A stretch of DNA of 64,000 nucleotides from Bradyrhizobium sp. Gha (lineage in GTDB: Bacteria > Pseudomonadota > Alphaproteobacteria > Rhizobiales > Xanthobacteraceae): NCBI RefSeq assembly GCF_900113735.1, contig NZ_FOQM01000002.1:62001-126000 (forward strand). Direction: 5' to 3'. Under the pieces are notes generated by a model. It did not search any database. It had not been told where the DNA came from and saw only the letters and a list, made by a program, of their open reading frames with translations. Every line of letters begins with the position of its first letter. Positions within the stretch are counted from its first letter, which is position 1. Shown here one piece after another: positions 1-8,149 of the stretch. Both the position numbers and the translations under genes were made by a program.

Positions 1-704
1 AACAGCATGATCATGATCGCCCTGAGATCGCGGCGCGACCACACGTAGCGAAAGCCCTCGGTCATTCCGCCAGGTGTGCGGTGCGCCCGCGCATTCGGGC
101 GCAACTCCGAGCTGCGCAGCAAGGCAAGCGAGCAGAGCACCGCCGTGAAGGACGCGGCGTTGAGGAGGAAAGCCCAGCCGGTGCCGATCGAGGCGATGAC
201 CATGCCTGCGACCGCAGGCCCGACCATCCGCGCGGCGTTAAAGGACGTCGAGTTCAACGCGATCGCATTGGAGAGCTCGCCGTCGCCGACGAGCTCAGCG
301 ACGAATGTCTGACGCACCGGGGCGTCGAAGGCCGCAGTGCAGCCAAACAGGAAGGCGAACACATAGACATGCCAGAGCTGCACCAGGCCGCCGACCGTGA
401 GAAGGCCAAGGGCCAAAGCCAGTGCTCCCATTGTCGCTTGGGTCGCGACCAGCAGCTGTCGCTGGTTGAAATGATCAGCGGCGAAACCCGTCCATGGCAT
501 CAGCAGCAGTTGCGGTCCGAACTGGAGCGCCATCACCATGCCCACTGCGGAGGCATTGTGCCGTGTCAGCTCAGTGAGAACGAGCCAATCCTGCGCTGCA
601 CGCTGCATCCACGTTCCCGTGTTGGACACCAGCGCGCCTGCAGCCCAGACGCGGTAATTATAGTTCCGCAGTGAGCGAAAGGTGCCCGCGACCGGCACGC
701 TCAC
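1..704 (-). CDS. MFS exporter, N-terminal part (runs off window)
   Basis: Translation from a GTG at 704 reads towards base 1 without a stop, so only the first ~234 residues are present. The N-terminus (SVPVAGTFRSLRNYNYRVW) leads into hydrophobic helices. Family-typical stretches include NTGTWMQRAAQDWLVL near residue 30 and AFDAPVRQTFV near residue 130. This resembles the EntS-like/MFS_3 branch of inner-membrane drug or siderophore exporters; the substrate cannot be told. The GTG overlaps the stop of the upstream truncated MarR gene (GTGA), so translation is probably coupled and the pair formed an operon. Start choice rests on this overlap and the family N-terminus. Confidence 0.82.
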   Translation of the reverse strand, partial: MSVPVAGTFRSLRNYNYRVWAAGALVSNTGTWMQRAAQDWLVLTELTRHNASAVGMVMALQFGPQLLLMPWTGFAADHFNQRQLLVATQATMGALALALGLLTVGGLVQLWHVYVFAFLFGCTAAFDAPVRQTFVAELVGDGELSNAIALNSTSFNAARMVGPAVAGMVIASIGTGWAFLLNAASFTAVLCSLALLRSSELRPNARAHRTPGGMTEGFRYVWSRRDLRAIMIML

Positions 705-844
705 GAATCCCTTGCGAGCGTGGTCTGGATTGGCTCCCCGCGCAGGCCGCTGACGCGCTTCAGCTTGCCCATCAGCGAATGGAGGTCTTCTGCGAGCGCG
801 CCGGCGCGCGGACGAGACGAGCGTTGGTCGGACGAGCTGATCAT
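701..844 (-). pseudogene. Truncated MarR-family regulator
   Basis: A 47-residue frame starts MISSSDQRSSRPRAGALAED and continues HSLMGKLKR, matching the first helix of MarR regulators that commonly sit before MFS exporter genes. It then reads VSGLRGEPIQTTLARDS and stops. The usual ~100 residues holding the winged helix are missing, so an internal deletion or frame loss is likely. The stop overlaps the GTG of the exporter gene. A functional repressor seems unlikely; the remnant may still serve as a coupled leader peptide. The family call rests on the N-terminal pattern and context only. Confidence 0.5.
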
Positions 845-885
845 GGTGGCGTGAATGACATCTATGAAGCTGATCTGTAAAGAAG

Positions 886-897
886 AACTGTGCAGTT
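886..897. promoter_or_regulatory. Palindrome upstream of the MarR remnant/exporter
   Basis: AACTG-TG-CAGTT is a perfect inverted repeat about 42 bases upstream of the MarR ATG (844, minus strand). Its place and form fit an operator for a MarR-type regulator controlling the marR-exporter operon. Function is inferred. Confidence 0.4.
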
Positions 898-1219
898 GAC
901 CTGAACAAAGACGTGAGCGGATCCGCCGGTGTCGGCGTCGTGAAGCTCACGCACCGCGCAGTTCTCGTGCGACATGGCGTCGCGCCGATGACGCACGAGG
1001 AGCGTCGATCTAGCAAGCAATCGTGCTCATCTCGACCGCATTCGGTTGCGATGTTTTGGTTCCCGCTCAGGGCGCATCGCAGTTCGGGGCGCAGCGATCG
1101 AGCGGTCACGCCGTCCTTAGAACGATTCGACACTAGAGCGATTCAAGTCGCCGCCATGTTCTCTTCATTCGCAGCGACTGGTAGATGCGCCGGCTTCAAC
1201 GCTGTGATCTGGAAGTGAA
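898..1219. other. Intergenic region before the TonB receptor
   Basis: About 320 bases lie between the divergent exporter and receptor units. A plus-strand open frame (913-1218) has no recognisable protein features and was not accepted. GGAAG at 1211-1215 is a plausible ribosome binding site for the TTG at 1220. I could not identify a convincing Fur, RirA or Irr site by eye. Confidence 0.4.
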
Positions 1220-3538
1220 TTGAAAGTGCATGCCTCTGCGAATGATCCTCGCGTCGGTGCTCGTCGAAATCGCGCCGGCAAGAGCCGCGCTGGCCTTCTC
1301 GTCGTGCTGCTCGCCGAATATCCCTTCAACACCGGCATCGCACAGGCGCAGACGACCCTGCCGCCGGTGACTGTGGATGCGCCGGCGCAGCGGCCGAAGC
1401 CGGCGCGCGCTTCAGGGCAATCTCAACGCCGCACCCAGGCTGTGCGCCGGAGCTCAATTGCCGGGCTGCCCGCAGCCCCGATCCCGTCTGAGCGTGCGGC
1501 GGCTGAGGCCGCCGCGCAACAAGCCGCAAAGCTCGGCTATCGCGCGATGCCGAGCGCGTCCACGTTGCGCTCGGGCGCATCGCCGCTCGACACCTCGCAA
1601 TCGGTCAACGTCGTGCCCGCCCCGGTGTTGAAGGACCAACTGCCGCGCAATATCGACGATGCGCTGGTCAACATCAGCGGCATCACCCAGACCAATACAC
1701 TCGCAGGCACCCAGGATGCGGTGATCCGCCGCGGCTTCGGTGACAATAGGGATGGCTCGATCATGCGCAACGGCATGCCGCTGGTGCAGGGTCGGAGCCT
1801 GAACGCGGCCGTCGACAGCGTCGAGGTGCTGAAGGGGCCGGCATCGCTGCTCTACGGCATCATGGATCCCGGCGGCGTCGTCAACACCATCAGCAAGCGT
1901 CCGGAGCTTTACCAGCACGGCTCGGTCACGCTGCTGGGCTCGACCTACGCCAACAGCCGCAACGGTGCCGACGGCACTCTTGATGTCACTGGTCCGATCG
2001 GCGCCGGCGGCCTCGCCTATCGCTTCATCGGCTACGGCGTCAGTGAGGACTATTGGCGCAATTTCGGCCGCCATCGGGAAATGCTGGTGAACCCGTCGGT
2101 CGCCTGGTACGGCGAGACCACGACGGTCCAGCTCACCTATGAGCATCGCGAGTTCATTTATCCTTTCGACCGCGGCACCGCCTTCGTCAACGGCGCGCCG
2201 CTGGCAATCCCGAAGACACGGCGGCTCGACGAGCCCTTCAACAACATGTGGGGCACGTCGGACCTCGTGCAGGGCTCGATCGAGCAGAAGCTCGACGATA
2301 GCTGGAAGGTTTCGGCGACCTACAGCTACAACACCGAGACCTACAGCGCGAACCAGCTCCGCATCACCGGCGTCAATACTGCCACCGGCGTCGAGACCCG
2401 CAGCAATGACGGTACCCGGAACTCGCTGAGCAACGTCAGCTACGGCACCTCCTATATGCAAGGCGACGTGTGGGTCGGTGGCTTCCGCAACGAGGTCCTG
2501 TTCGGCGGAGAGGCGATGTATCGCACCATCGATCGCCGCGACCTGATTCGGCAGGCGACGGCGAGCTTGAATGTCTACAATCCCGTCTATGGGCTGGTCA
2601 CACCGGGCACTACCATTTCGCCGGTTGACAGCGAGCAGACTGACAAGCTCGGCACCCGCGGCTTCTTCGCCCAGGACACGTTCCATCTGACCAACTGGCT
2701 GTCCGCGGTCGGGGGCGTACGCTGGATGCAATATGAGCAGCTGGCCGGAAAAGGCCGGCCTCTGTTCGTCACCAACACCAACCTCTCGGGTGACAAGGTG
2801 CTGCCGCTCGGCGGCGTCATCGTCAAGCTGAGCGAGGAGCTTTCTTACTATGTCAGCTATACGCAGTCCCTAAAGCCAACGTCGACGATCGCGGCGTTCA
2901 CCAACGGCTTCGTCGTCGATTCAACCATCGCGCCCGAAGAGGGAACGCAATGGGAGACCGGACTGAAGTTCGACGTCAATAGACGGCTCTCGGGCAGCTT
3001 TGCGGTCTACGATATCCAGAAAAAGAACGTGCTGGTGCTGAACGACATCGGCGGCGGCAAGTCGGTGGCGCGCGCCTCCGGCGCAGCGCGATCGCGCGGT
3101 GTCGAACTGGACGTCACCGGTCGGCTGAACGACGAATGGAGCATGATCGGTAGCTACGGCTATACCGACGCGCGCCTGATCAACGATCCCCTCGTTGGTA
3201 ATGCAAAGCTGCTGAACGCAGCGATGAACACGGCGTCGCTGTATCTCGTCTACGATTTCGGCGACCGGTTGCCTGGTCGCCTGCGGCTCGGCGGCGGCGC
3301 GCACTATGTCGGCGACCGGCCTGGCGACACGGCCAACACGTTCTTCCTGCCTGCCTACACCGTCGCGGACATCTTCGCGACCTACGACACCAAGATCGAC
3401 AAAGTGCCTGTGGTCTATCAGTTCAACGTCAAGAACCTGTTCGACAAGGTCTACTACACCTCCACCACCGGCAGCGCATCGAATGTCGCGATGGGTGAGG
3501 GGCGGCGTATCTCGCTGTCGGCAACGGTGAAGTTCTAG
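1220..3538 (+). CDS. TonB-dependent siderophore receptor
   Basis: Outer-membrane beta-barrel receptor of 772 residues for ferric siderophore import, energised by TonB. An N-terminal hydrophobic segment (AGLLVVLL...GIAQA) is the likely signal peptide, followed by TTLPPVTVDAP, a likely TonB box. The plug domain (about residues 120-230) has the family patterns VNVVPAPVL, DALVNISGI, IRRGFGDN and VEVLKGPASLLYG. The barrel ends in ISLSATVKF with a terminal Phe, as expected for outer-membrane insertion. The start is TTG with GGAAG four bases upstream; the basic N-terminal extension before the signal makes the exact start uncertain. The next gene, a PepSY membrane protein, is 37 bases downstream, a pairing common in iron uptake. 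The siderophore is not identifiable. Confidence 0.9.
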   Translation: MKVHASANDPRVGARRNRAGKSRAGLLVVLLAEYPFNTGIAQAQTTLPPVTVDAPAQRPKPARASGQSQRRTQAVRRSSIAGLPAAPIPSERAAAEAAAQQAAKLGYRAMPSASTLRSGASPLDTSQSVNVVPAPVLKDQLPRNIDDALVNISGITQTNTLAGTQDAVIRRGFGDNRDGSIMRNGMPLVQGRSLNAAVDSVEVLKGPASLLYGIMDPGGVVNTISKRPELYQHGSVTLLGSTYANSRNGADGTLDVTGPIGAGGLAYRFIGYGVSEDYWRNFGRHREMLVNPSVAWYGETTTVQLTYEHREFIYPFDRGTAFVNGAPLAIPKTRRLDEPFNNMWGTSDLVQGSIEQKLDDSWKVSATYSYNTETYSANQLRITGVNTATGVETRSNDGTRNSLSNVSYGTSYMQGDVWVGGFRNEVLFGGEAMYRTIDRRDLIRQATASLNVYNPVYGLVTPGTTISPVDSEQTDKLGTRGFFAQDTFHLTNWLSAVGGVRWMQYEQLAGKGRPLFVTNTNLSGDKVLPLGGVIVKLSEELSYYVSYTQSLKPTSTIAAFTNGFVVDSTIAPEEGTQWETGLKFDVNRRLSGSFAVYDIQKKNVLVLNDIGGGKSVARASGAARSRGVELDVTGRLNDEWSMIGSYGYTDARLINDPLVGNAKLLNAAMNTASLYLVYDFGDRLPGRLRLGGGAHYVGDRPGDTANTFFLPAYTVADIFATYDTKIDKVPVVYQFNVKNLFDKVYYTSTTGSASNVAMGEGRRISLSATVKF

Positions 3539-3575
3539 CCAGTGATGCGACACCACGACGAGAGGGGCTGCGACG

Positions 3576-5054
3576 ATGCGTAAGCTCTGGCTCACAATCA
3601 AGGCTGCGCTGCTCCAGCTTCATTCCATTGCCGGTCTCCTGCTCGCCCTGTTGCTCTCGCTGATCGCGCTGACCGGCGCGATCATGAGCTTTGAGGACGA
3701 GATCGTCGACCATCTGAACGCCGGCATCATGCAGGTCGCGCCACGGACGACGCCGGCGCTGACGCCGGACGAGCTGGTGGCGCGCCTCAAGGCAGTGCCG
3801 GATGCCGGCAAGGTCGCGGCCATCACGCTGTCGAGCGATCCGTCGCGCGCTGTGCACATCCGCTTCGCCCGCGACGAGCAGGGTTCGCGGCCGTCCTCGT
3901 TCTATGTCGACTGCTATGACGGACACGTGCTTGGCGTGCCGCGCGGCGAGGATTTCTTTGCGACGGTGCGCCGGCTGCATCGCTGGCTGCTGATACCGGG
4001 CGATGCCAACGGCTGGGGCCGCCGGATCACTGGCGTGGCCGCGCTGGGCCTGATCGTGATGGTGATCTCGGGTTTCGTGCTGCGCTGGCCGCGTCGGGCC
4101 AGCAGCTTGAAGATGTGGCTGAAGCCGAATCTTGGGCTCAGCGGCCGGGGGCTGCATCGCTCGCTGCACCTCGTCGTCGGCACCTGGGTCCTGCCGATCT
4201 ATCTGCTGATGACCTTGACCGGGCTTTGGTACTCGTTCGAGGCGTACAAGGACGGCGTCCTCTGGCTGCTGTCGCGCCCACATGTGGCGGCGGCAAAGAT
4301 GCAGCCGAAGCAGCCACATCCGGCCGCCCGCAGCGAGCCAGCGCAGTCGATCGGCTTCGACCGTGCGTGGTCGGCCTTTCGTGAGGAGAACGACGGCTTC
4401 GCAAAGGCGCAGCTGACCCTTCCTGCCGGGCCGGGCACAGTGATGCGCATCCGGTCCTGGCCGAAGGACGCCACACGCGAGTCCATGCGCGATGAGTTTC
4501 GCATCGATGCTGTGACCGGCGAGGTCATCTCCGCGGAGCGCTATGCCGACAAGACGCTGGGTGAGAAGACCATTGCCGGCGTCCTCGATATCCACCGCGG
4601 CGCGGTTCTGGGCTGGCCCGGCAAGCTCATGTTCATGATCGCCGCGGCGCTGATGCCGTTGTTCGCGCTCACCGGCATGCTGTTGTACCTGTCGCGGCGC
4701 AAGTTGCGAGCGTCACGCCAGCGTGCAACGCTCGGCGATAATGCCGCCGATCGCACGGGCGAACGGCAGGTTGCAGCTTTGAGCGACACCAAGGGCAAGC
4801 TCGACCGCATTGAGCTGCGGCAGGTCGGCCAGATCGCCGGCGTGCCGCAGCGACTTGCGCTCGCCGAGCCTGACGGGCAGGGCGGCATAGCCGAGGCCAG
4901 CCTTGACGGCGCCGACCAGCGCAGAGAGGCTGCGCGCCTCACAGGCGATGGTCCATTCGCGCCCGACCAGGTGCAGGCTGCGCAACGCTTCGCCGCGATA
5001 GGCGCAACCGTCCGCGAAGGCGACCAACGGAACAGCATCGCGGGACCGGTCTGA
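3576..5054 (+). CDS. PepSY-associated TM protein (putative ferric-siderophore reductase)
   Basis: Inner-membrane protein of the PepSY_TM family: a first helix near residues 8-38 (HSIAGLLLALLLSLIALTG), a periplasmic PepSY region, helices near residues 150-170 and 205-220, a second PepSY-like region, and a last helix near residues 348-370 followed by LYLSRRKLRAS. Relatives next to siderophore receptors are proposed to reduce siderophore-bound iron; here that role is inferred from the receptor just upstream. Oddity: the family normally ends just after the last helix, but this frame runs on for about 110 residues antisense to the convergent LysR gene (overlap 4713-5054). The tail is probably not ancestral and suggests a lost stop codon. 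Confidence 0.8.
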   Translation: MRKLWLTIKAALLQLHSIAGLLLALLLSLIALTGAIMSFEDEIVDHLNAGIMQVAPRTTPALTPDELVARLKAVPDAGKVAAITLSSDPSRAVHIRFARDEQGSRPSSFYVDCYDGHVLGVPRGEDFFATVRRLHRWLLIPGDANGWGRRITGVAALGLIVMVISGFVLRWPRRASSLKMWLKPNLGLSGRGLHRSLHLVVGTWVLPIYLLMTLTGLWYSFEAYKDGVLWLLSRPHVAAAKMQPKQPHPAARSEPAQSIGFDRAWSAFREENDGFAKAQLTLPAGPGTVMRIRSWPKDATRESMRDEFRIDAVTGEVISAERYADKTLGEKTIAGVLDIHRGAVLGWPGKLMFMIAAALMPLFALTGMLLYLSRRKLRASRQRATLGDNAADRTGERQVAALSDTKGKLDRIELRQVGQIAGVPQRLALAEPDGQGGIAEASLDGADQRREAARLTGDGPFAPDQVQAAQRFAAIGATVREGDQRNSIAGPV

Positions 5055-5576
5055 CGTTGCGGCCTTGCCGAACCAGGCCATCGGTTCGAACGCGATCGCG
5101 GCGTCGGCGGCGTTCGAGGGCAGGCGCTTGTAGAAGGCGAGATCGAGCCGATCGCGACCGACGTCCTCGGCGAGCCGGGCCGACAGGTCGGTGTGCACTG
5201 ATAGTCTCGCCTTCGGGAAGCGGGAGCGGATTTCGTCGACAGCCGAGCTGAAGTCGCGCTCGAGAAAATCTGCGGGCATGCCGAGCCTGATCCGCTCCCC
5301 CGATGGCGGCCGGCGCATCGCCGCGACCGCGCGCTCGTTGAGCGAGATGATCTCTCGCGCATGTGCGATCAGCTCCGTGCCTTTCACCGTCGGCCCGAGT
5401 ACCCGGCCACGGGCCCGTTGCAACAGGGGATGACCGACCACGGCTTCGAGCCGGGCGATCTGGAGGCTGATCGCGGATTGCGATCGTCCCAATTGATCCG
5501 CCGCACGCGAGAAGCTCTTCAGCTCGACGATGGCAAGCAGCGCCCGCAGCGTGTCGATATCAAGGGTCGTCGGCAT
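4713..5576 (-). CDS. LysR-family transcriptional regulator
   Basis: A 287-residue DNA-binding regulator. The winged helix-turn-helix is at residues ~6-60 (LRALLAIVELKSFSRAADQL, SQSAISLQIARLE), followed by a ligand-binding domain (RIRLGMPADFLE onwards). The ATG at 5576 is chosen because GGAG lies a suitable distance upstream and the sequence then matches the family N-terminus; a longer frame to 5645 adds an unlikely 23 residues. It is divergent from the alpha/beta hydrolase gene at 5735, its likely target, and convergent with the PepSY gene, whose 3' end it overlaps by 342 bases. Confidence 0.88.
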   Translation of the reverse strand: MPTTLDIDTLRALLAIVELKSFSRAADQLGRSQSAISLQIARLEAVVGHPLLQRARGRVLGPTVKGTELIAHAREIISLNERAVAAMRRPPSGERIRLGMPADFLERDFSSAVDEIRSRFPKARLSVHTDLSARLAEDVGRDRLDLAFYKRLPSNAADAAIAFEPMAWFGKAATSDRSRDAVPLVAFADGCAYRGEALRSLHLVGREWTIACEARSLSALVGAVKAGLGYAALPVRLGERKSLRHAGDLADLPQLNAVELALGVAQSCNLPFARAIGGIIAERCTLA

Positions 5577-5734
5577 GGAGGACTCCGGACGATGCGCCGG
5601 ACAGGCTCCAGCGAGAGGGCAGTCAGAATGAGATTTATCAATCAATCCATCGCAGAAATCAATTTCGCGCGCGTGGGGCCTGCGCGCTATCAGTCAGGCA
5701 GCGCCAGCCGTATTCGAAGGCGCGGAGGAAACAC

Positions 5735-6634
5735 ATGCAACGCCGCGACGTTCTGAGAAAGTTGGGCCTGACGGCCGCTGCCGCCATGGCCACCACGCCG
5801 GCCTTGGCGCAAGGCTCGGGCAGTGCTGCGAGTGCATCGCGATCGGTCTGGCCGGCTCCGCAACTGGCGACTGCCAGCCGGCTCGGCCATTGCCGCTTTG
5901 GCAACGGCCCCGCAGTCTGTGTGGTGCTCCACGAATGGCTCGGCGATCACGTCAACTGGGAGCCGGTGCTGCCCTATCTCGACCCCGCACGATTCACCCT
6001 CGTGTTCATGGATCTCAGAGGTTACGGCTGGTCGCGCGGCATGAGTGGCGGCTACACGCTGGATGAGGCCGTCGCTGACGTGCTGCGTACCGCGGACGAG
6101 CTCGCGATCACCCGCTTTCATCTCGTCGGACATTCGATGTCCGGCTTGGTCGCGCAGAAGGTCGCGCTTCAGGCCGGAAGCCGGCTTCAAAACGTGACAC
6201 TGTTCTCGCCGGTGCCGCCCACCGGCTTTCGCGCCGACGAGGCCGCGATGAAGGCATTCAACGCCGTCATCGACGAGGACGAGGCGGCCGGGCGCGCCAT
6301 CACGGCCCGTACGTCCAGCCGCTACGGCGCCGGCTGGTTGCGCCGCAAGCTTACCATCGCGCGCGAGGCCTCGTCGGTCGAGGCCAAGCGCGGCTATCTC
6401 ACGATGTTCACGTCATCGGCCATCACCGGCGAGACGCATGGGCTGGCGGCGCCCCTGCATGTCGTGACCGGCGCGCTTGACATCCCGTTCTATCGCGGCG
6501 AGCCGCTGCGGAATGCCTTTGCGCTCGCCTATCCACGCGTGACGTTCGAGGTCATCGACGACGCCGGCCATTATTCGATGCTGGAAACCCCGGTGCGGGT
6601 CGCCAGCATCATCGAGAAGCAGCTGGCAGGCTAA
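5735..6634 (+). CDS. Exported alpha/beta-fold hydrolase
   Basis: A 299-residue hydrolase with an N-terminal signal (MQRRDVLRKLGLTAAAAMAT...ALAQ) that resembles a weak Tat signal without a full RRxFLK motif. The fold is shown by LHEWLG (oxyanion region), DLRGYG, the nucleophile elbow GHSMSG (Ser near residue 135), ALDIPF (likely Asp) and DAGHYS (catalytic His). The substrate is unknown. It starts 158 bases from the divergent LysR gene, a classic regulator/target arrangement. Confidence 0.82.
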   Translation: MQRRDVLRKLGLTAAAAMATTPALAQGSGSAASASRSVWPAPQLATASRLGHCRFGNGPAVCVVLHEWLGDHVNWEPVLPYLDPARFTLVFMDLRGYGWSRGMSGGYTLDEAVADVLRTADELAITRFHLVGHSMSGLVAQKVALQAGSRLQNVTLFSPVPPTGFRADEAAMKAFNAVIDEDEAAGRAITARTSSRYGAGWLRRKLTIAREASSVEAKRGYLTMFTSSAITGETHGLAAPLHVVTGALDIPFYRGEPLRNAFALAYPRVTFEVIDDAGHYSMLETPVRVASIIEKQLAG

Positions 6635-6717
6635 CGGCCGCCATGCGACGGAGTGGCTAGCCAAGCCTCTCGCAATCGTTCAAAAGCCCATGGCCTGTCC
6701 TCATCAGGGTTCACGCC

Positions 6718-7950
6718 ATGAAGGTTTCGACCGCCACCCCCGCCGATATCCGCCGCGCGCTGCTGCTCCGCGAGGAAATCGCGCTGCTCGATCTCAGGCA
6801 TGAGGCGGCCTTCGCCACCGGGCATCCCCTGTTCGCGGCCAACATGGCCGTGGACCGGATCGCGGTTGAGGCCGCGGTGCGGCTGCCGCGCAAGGATGTG
6901 CCGGTCGTGCTCTTTGATGACGGCGAGGGACTGGGTGCAGAGGGCGCCGAACGGCTTGCTGCGCTCGGCTACAGCAATGTCCGTGCGCTCGATGGCGGGC
7001 TGAAAGCCTGGCGCGCGGCAGGGTATGAGGTGTTCGAAGACGTCAATTCCTACTCCAAAGCCTTTGGCGAGCTGGTGGAGGCACGTCGCCACACGCCGTC
7101 GATCAGCGCCGACGAAGTGGCAAAGCTGATCGCCGACAAGGCCAACATCGCCATCCTCGACGTCCGCCGCTTCGACGAATATGCCACCATGAACATTCCT
7201 GGCTCGGTCAGCGTGCCGGGCGCGGAACTGGTGCTGCGTGCCGGCCAGGCCGCGCCCGATCCCGACACCACCATCATCGTCAATTGCGCCGGCCGTACCC
7301 GCTCGATCATCGGCACGCAGTCGCTGATCAATGCCGGCGTGCCCAACAAGGTGCGAGCGCTGCGCAACGGCACCATCGGCTGGACGCTGGCGCGGCATAC
7401 GCTCGCGCATGGTGCTGACAAGCGCGGTGCCATCGGGCCGTTCGAGGGTGGTCCCGCCAATGCCCGCGACGTCGCCTATCGCGCCGGCGTCCGCCATATC
7501 GGCGCCGACGAGATGTCGGCGCTGGTGGTGGATACCGATCGCACTCTCTACCGCTTCGACGTGCGCGATTCGGAGGAATATACCGGCGGTCATCTACCGG
7601 GCTTCCGCCACTATCCCGGCGGCCAGCTTGTCCAGGAGACCGACATGGCCGCGCCGGTGCGCGGCGCGCGCATCGTACTGACTGATGACAAGGGCGTGCG
7701 CGCCGACATGACCGCATCCTGGCTCGCGCAGATGGGCTGGGAGGTCTACGTGCTCGAAGGCGGCTATGGCGGCACGCTCGAGGCCGGCCCGCCGCTGATC
7801 CTGCCGAAGCCCGATCCGGCGCATCGCTACCGTCGTCCCTATGAGGGAACCGATATCGCCGAGCGCGCCATGAAGGCCTACCTCGAGTGGGAATATGGCC
7901 TGGTCGACCAGCTCCGCCGCGACGGCACGCACGGGTTCTATGTGATCTGA
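6718..7950 (+). CDS. Three-domain rhodanese-like sulfurtransferase
   Basis: A 410-residue cytoplasmic protein with three rhodanese-like modules: about residues 5-105 (LLDLRHEAAF...LDGGLKAWRAAGYEV), 125-225 (ILDVRRFDEYATMNIPGS...NCAGRTRS) and 260-375 (RFDVRDSEEYTGGHLPGF...LEGGYGG). Only the middle module has the active-site Cys (C190). The first has LFDDGEG and the third LTDDKGV at that position, so two modules are probably structural or regulatory. The middle module is the likely persulfide carrier; acceptor and donor are unknown. The ATG at 6718 follows an AGGG motif. Confidence 0.85.
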   Translation: MKVSTATPADIRRALLLREEIALLDLRHEAAFATGHPLFAANMAVDRIAVEAAVRLPRKDVPVVLFDDGEGLGAEGAERLAALGYSNVRALDGGLKAWRAAGYEVFEDVNSYSKAFGELVEARRHTPSISADEVAKLIADKANIAILDVRRFDEYATMNIPGSVSVPGAELVLRAGQAAPDPDTTIIVNCAGRTRSIIGTQSLINAGVPNKVRALRNGTIGWTLARHTLAHGADKRGAIGPFEGGPANARDVAYRAGVRHIGADEMSALVVDTDRTLYRFDVRDSEEYTGGHLPGFRHYPGGQLVQETDMAAPVRGARIVLTDDKGVRADMTASWLAQMGWEVYVLEGGYGGTLEAGPPLILPKPDPAHRYRRPYEGTDIAERAMKAYLEWEYGLVDQLRRDGTHGFYVI

Positions 7951-8001
7951 CTCTGAATCCCGTCAGCTCCGCGCAACGGCGAACCCGTTATCGCTTGAGG
8001 T

Positions 8002-8020
8002 GGCCGCTTTTTCAGCGGCC
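8002..8020. other. GC-rich hairpin before serA
   Basis: GGCCGCT-TTTTC-AGCGGCC forms a perfect 7-bp stem with a 5-base loop, 50 bases after the rhodanese gene and about 130 bases before serA. It lacks a 3' U-tract, so it is a weak terminator candidate or an element of the serA leader. The remaining bases of the 199-base gap show no gene. Confidence 0.35.
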
Positions 8021-8149
8021 CTCGAAGGACGACGGAGCTCGTGGGATACCAAGCGCTCCCGCCATCTTCTCCCCGTATCCGAACCCTATTGTGCTGTACG
8101 GCGTCGGCGGTCTAAGAGCTGCGGCAAAGCCGTCATTTCAGGAGATTCC

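Noticed and set aside
81..674. Plus-strand open frames at the left edge (76-312, 81-674)
   Set aside because: They are antisense to the MFS exporter, whose translation has clear family motifs; the plus-strand products look random.
913..1218. Plus-strand frame of 101 codons before the TonB receptor
   Set aside because: No ribosome site, no recognisable motif and unusual composition; treated as non-coding.
1454..2731. Long minus-strand open frame inside the TonB receptor gene
   Set aside because: High-GC genomes give long antisense frames; the product is rich in Asp/Arg/Ala without domain features.
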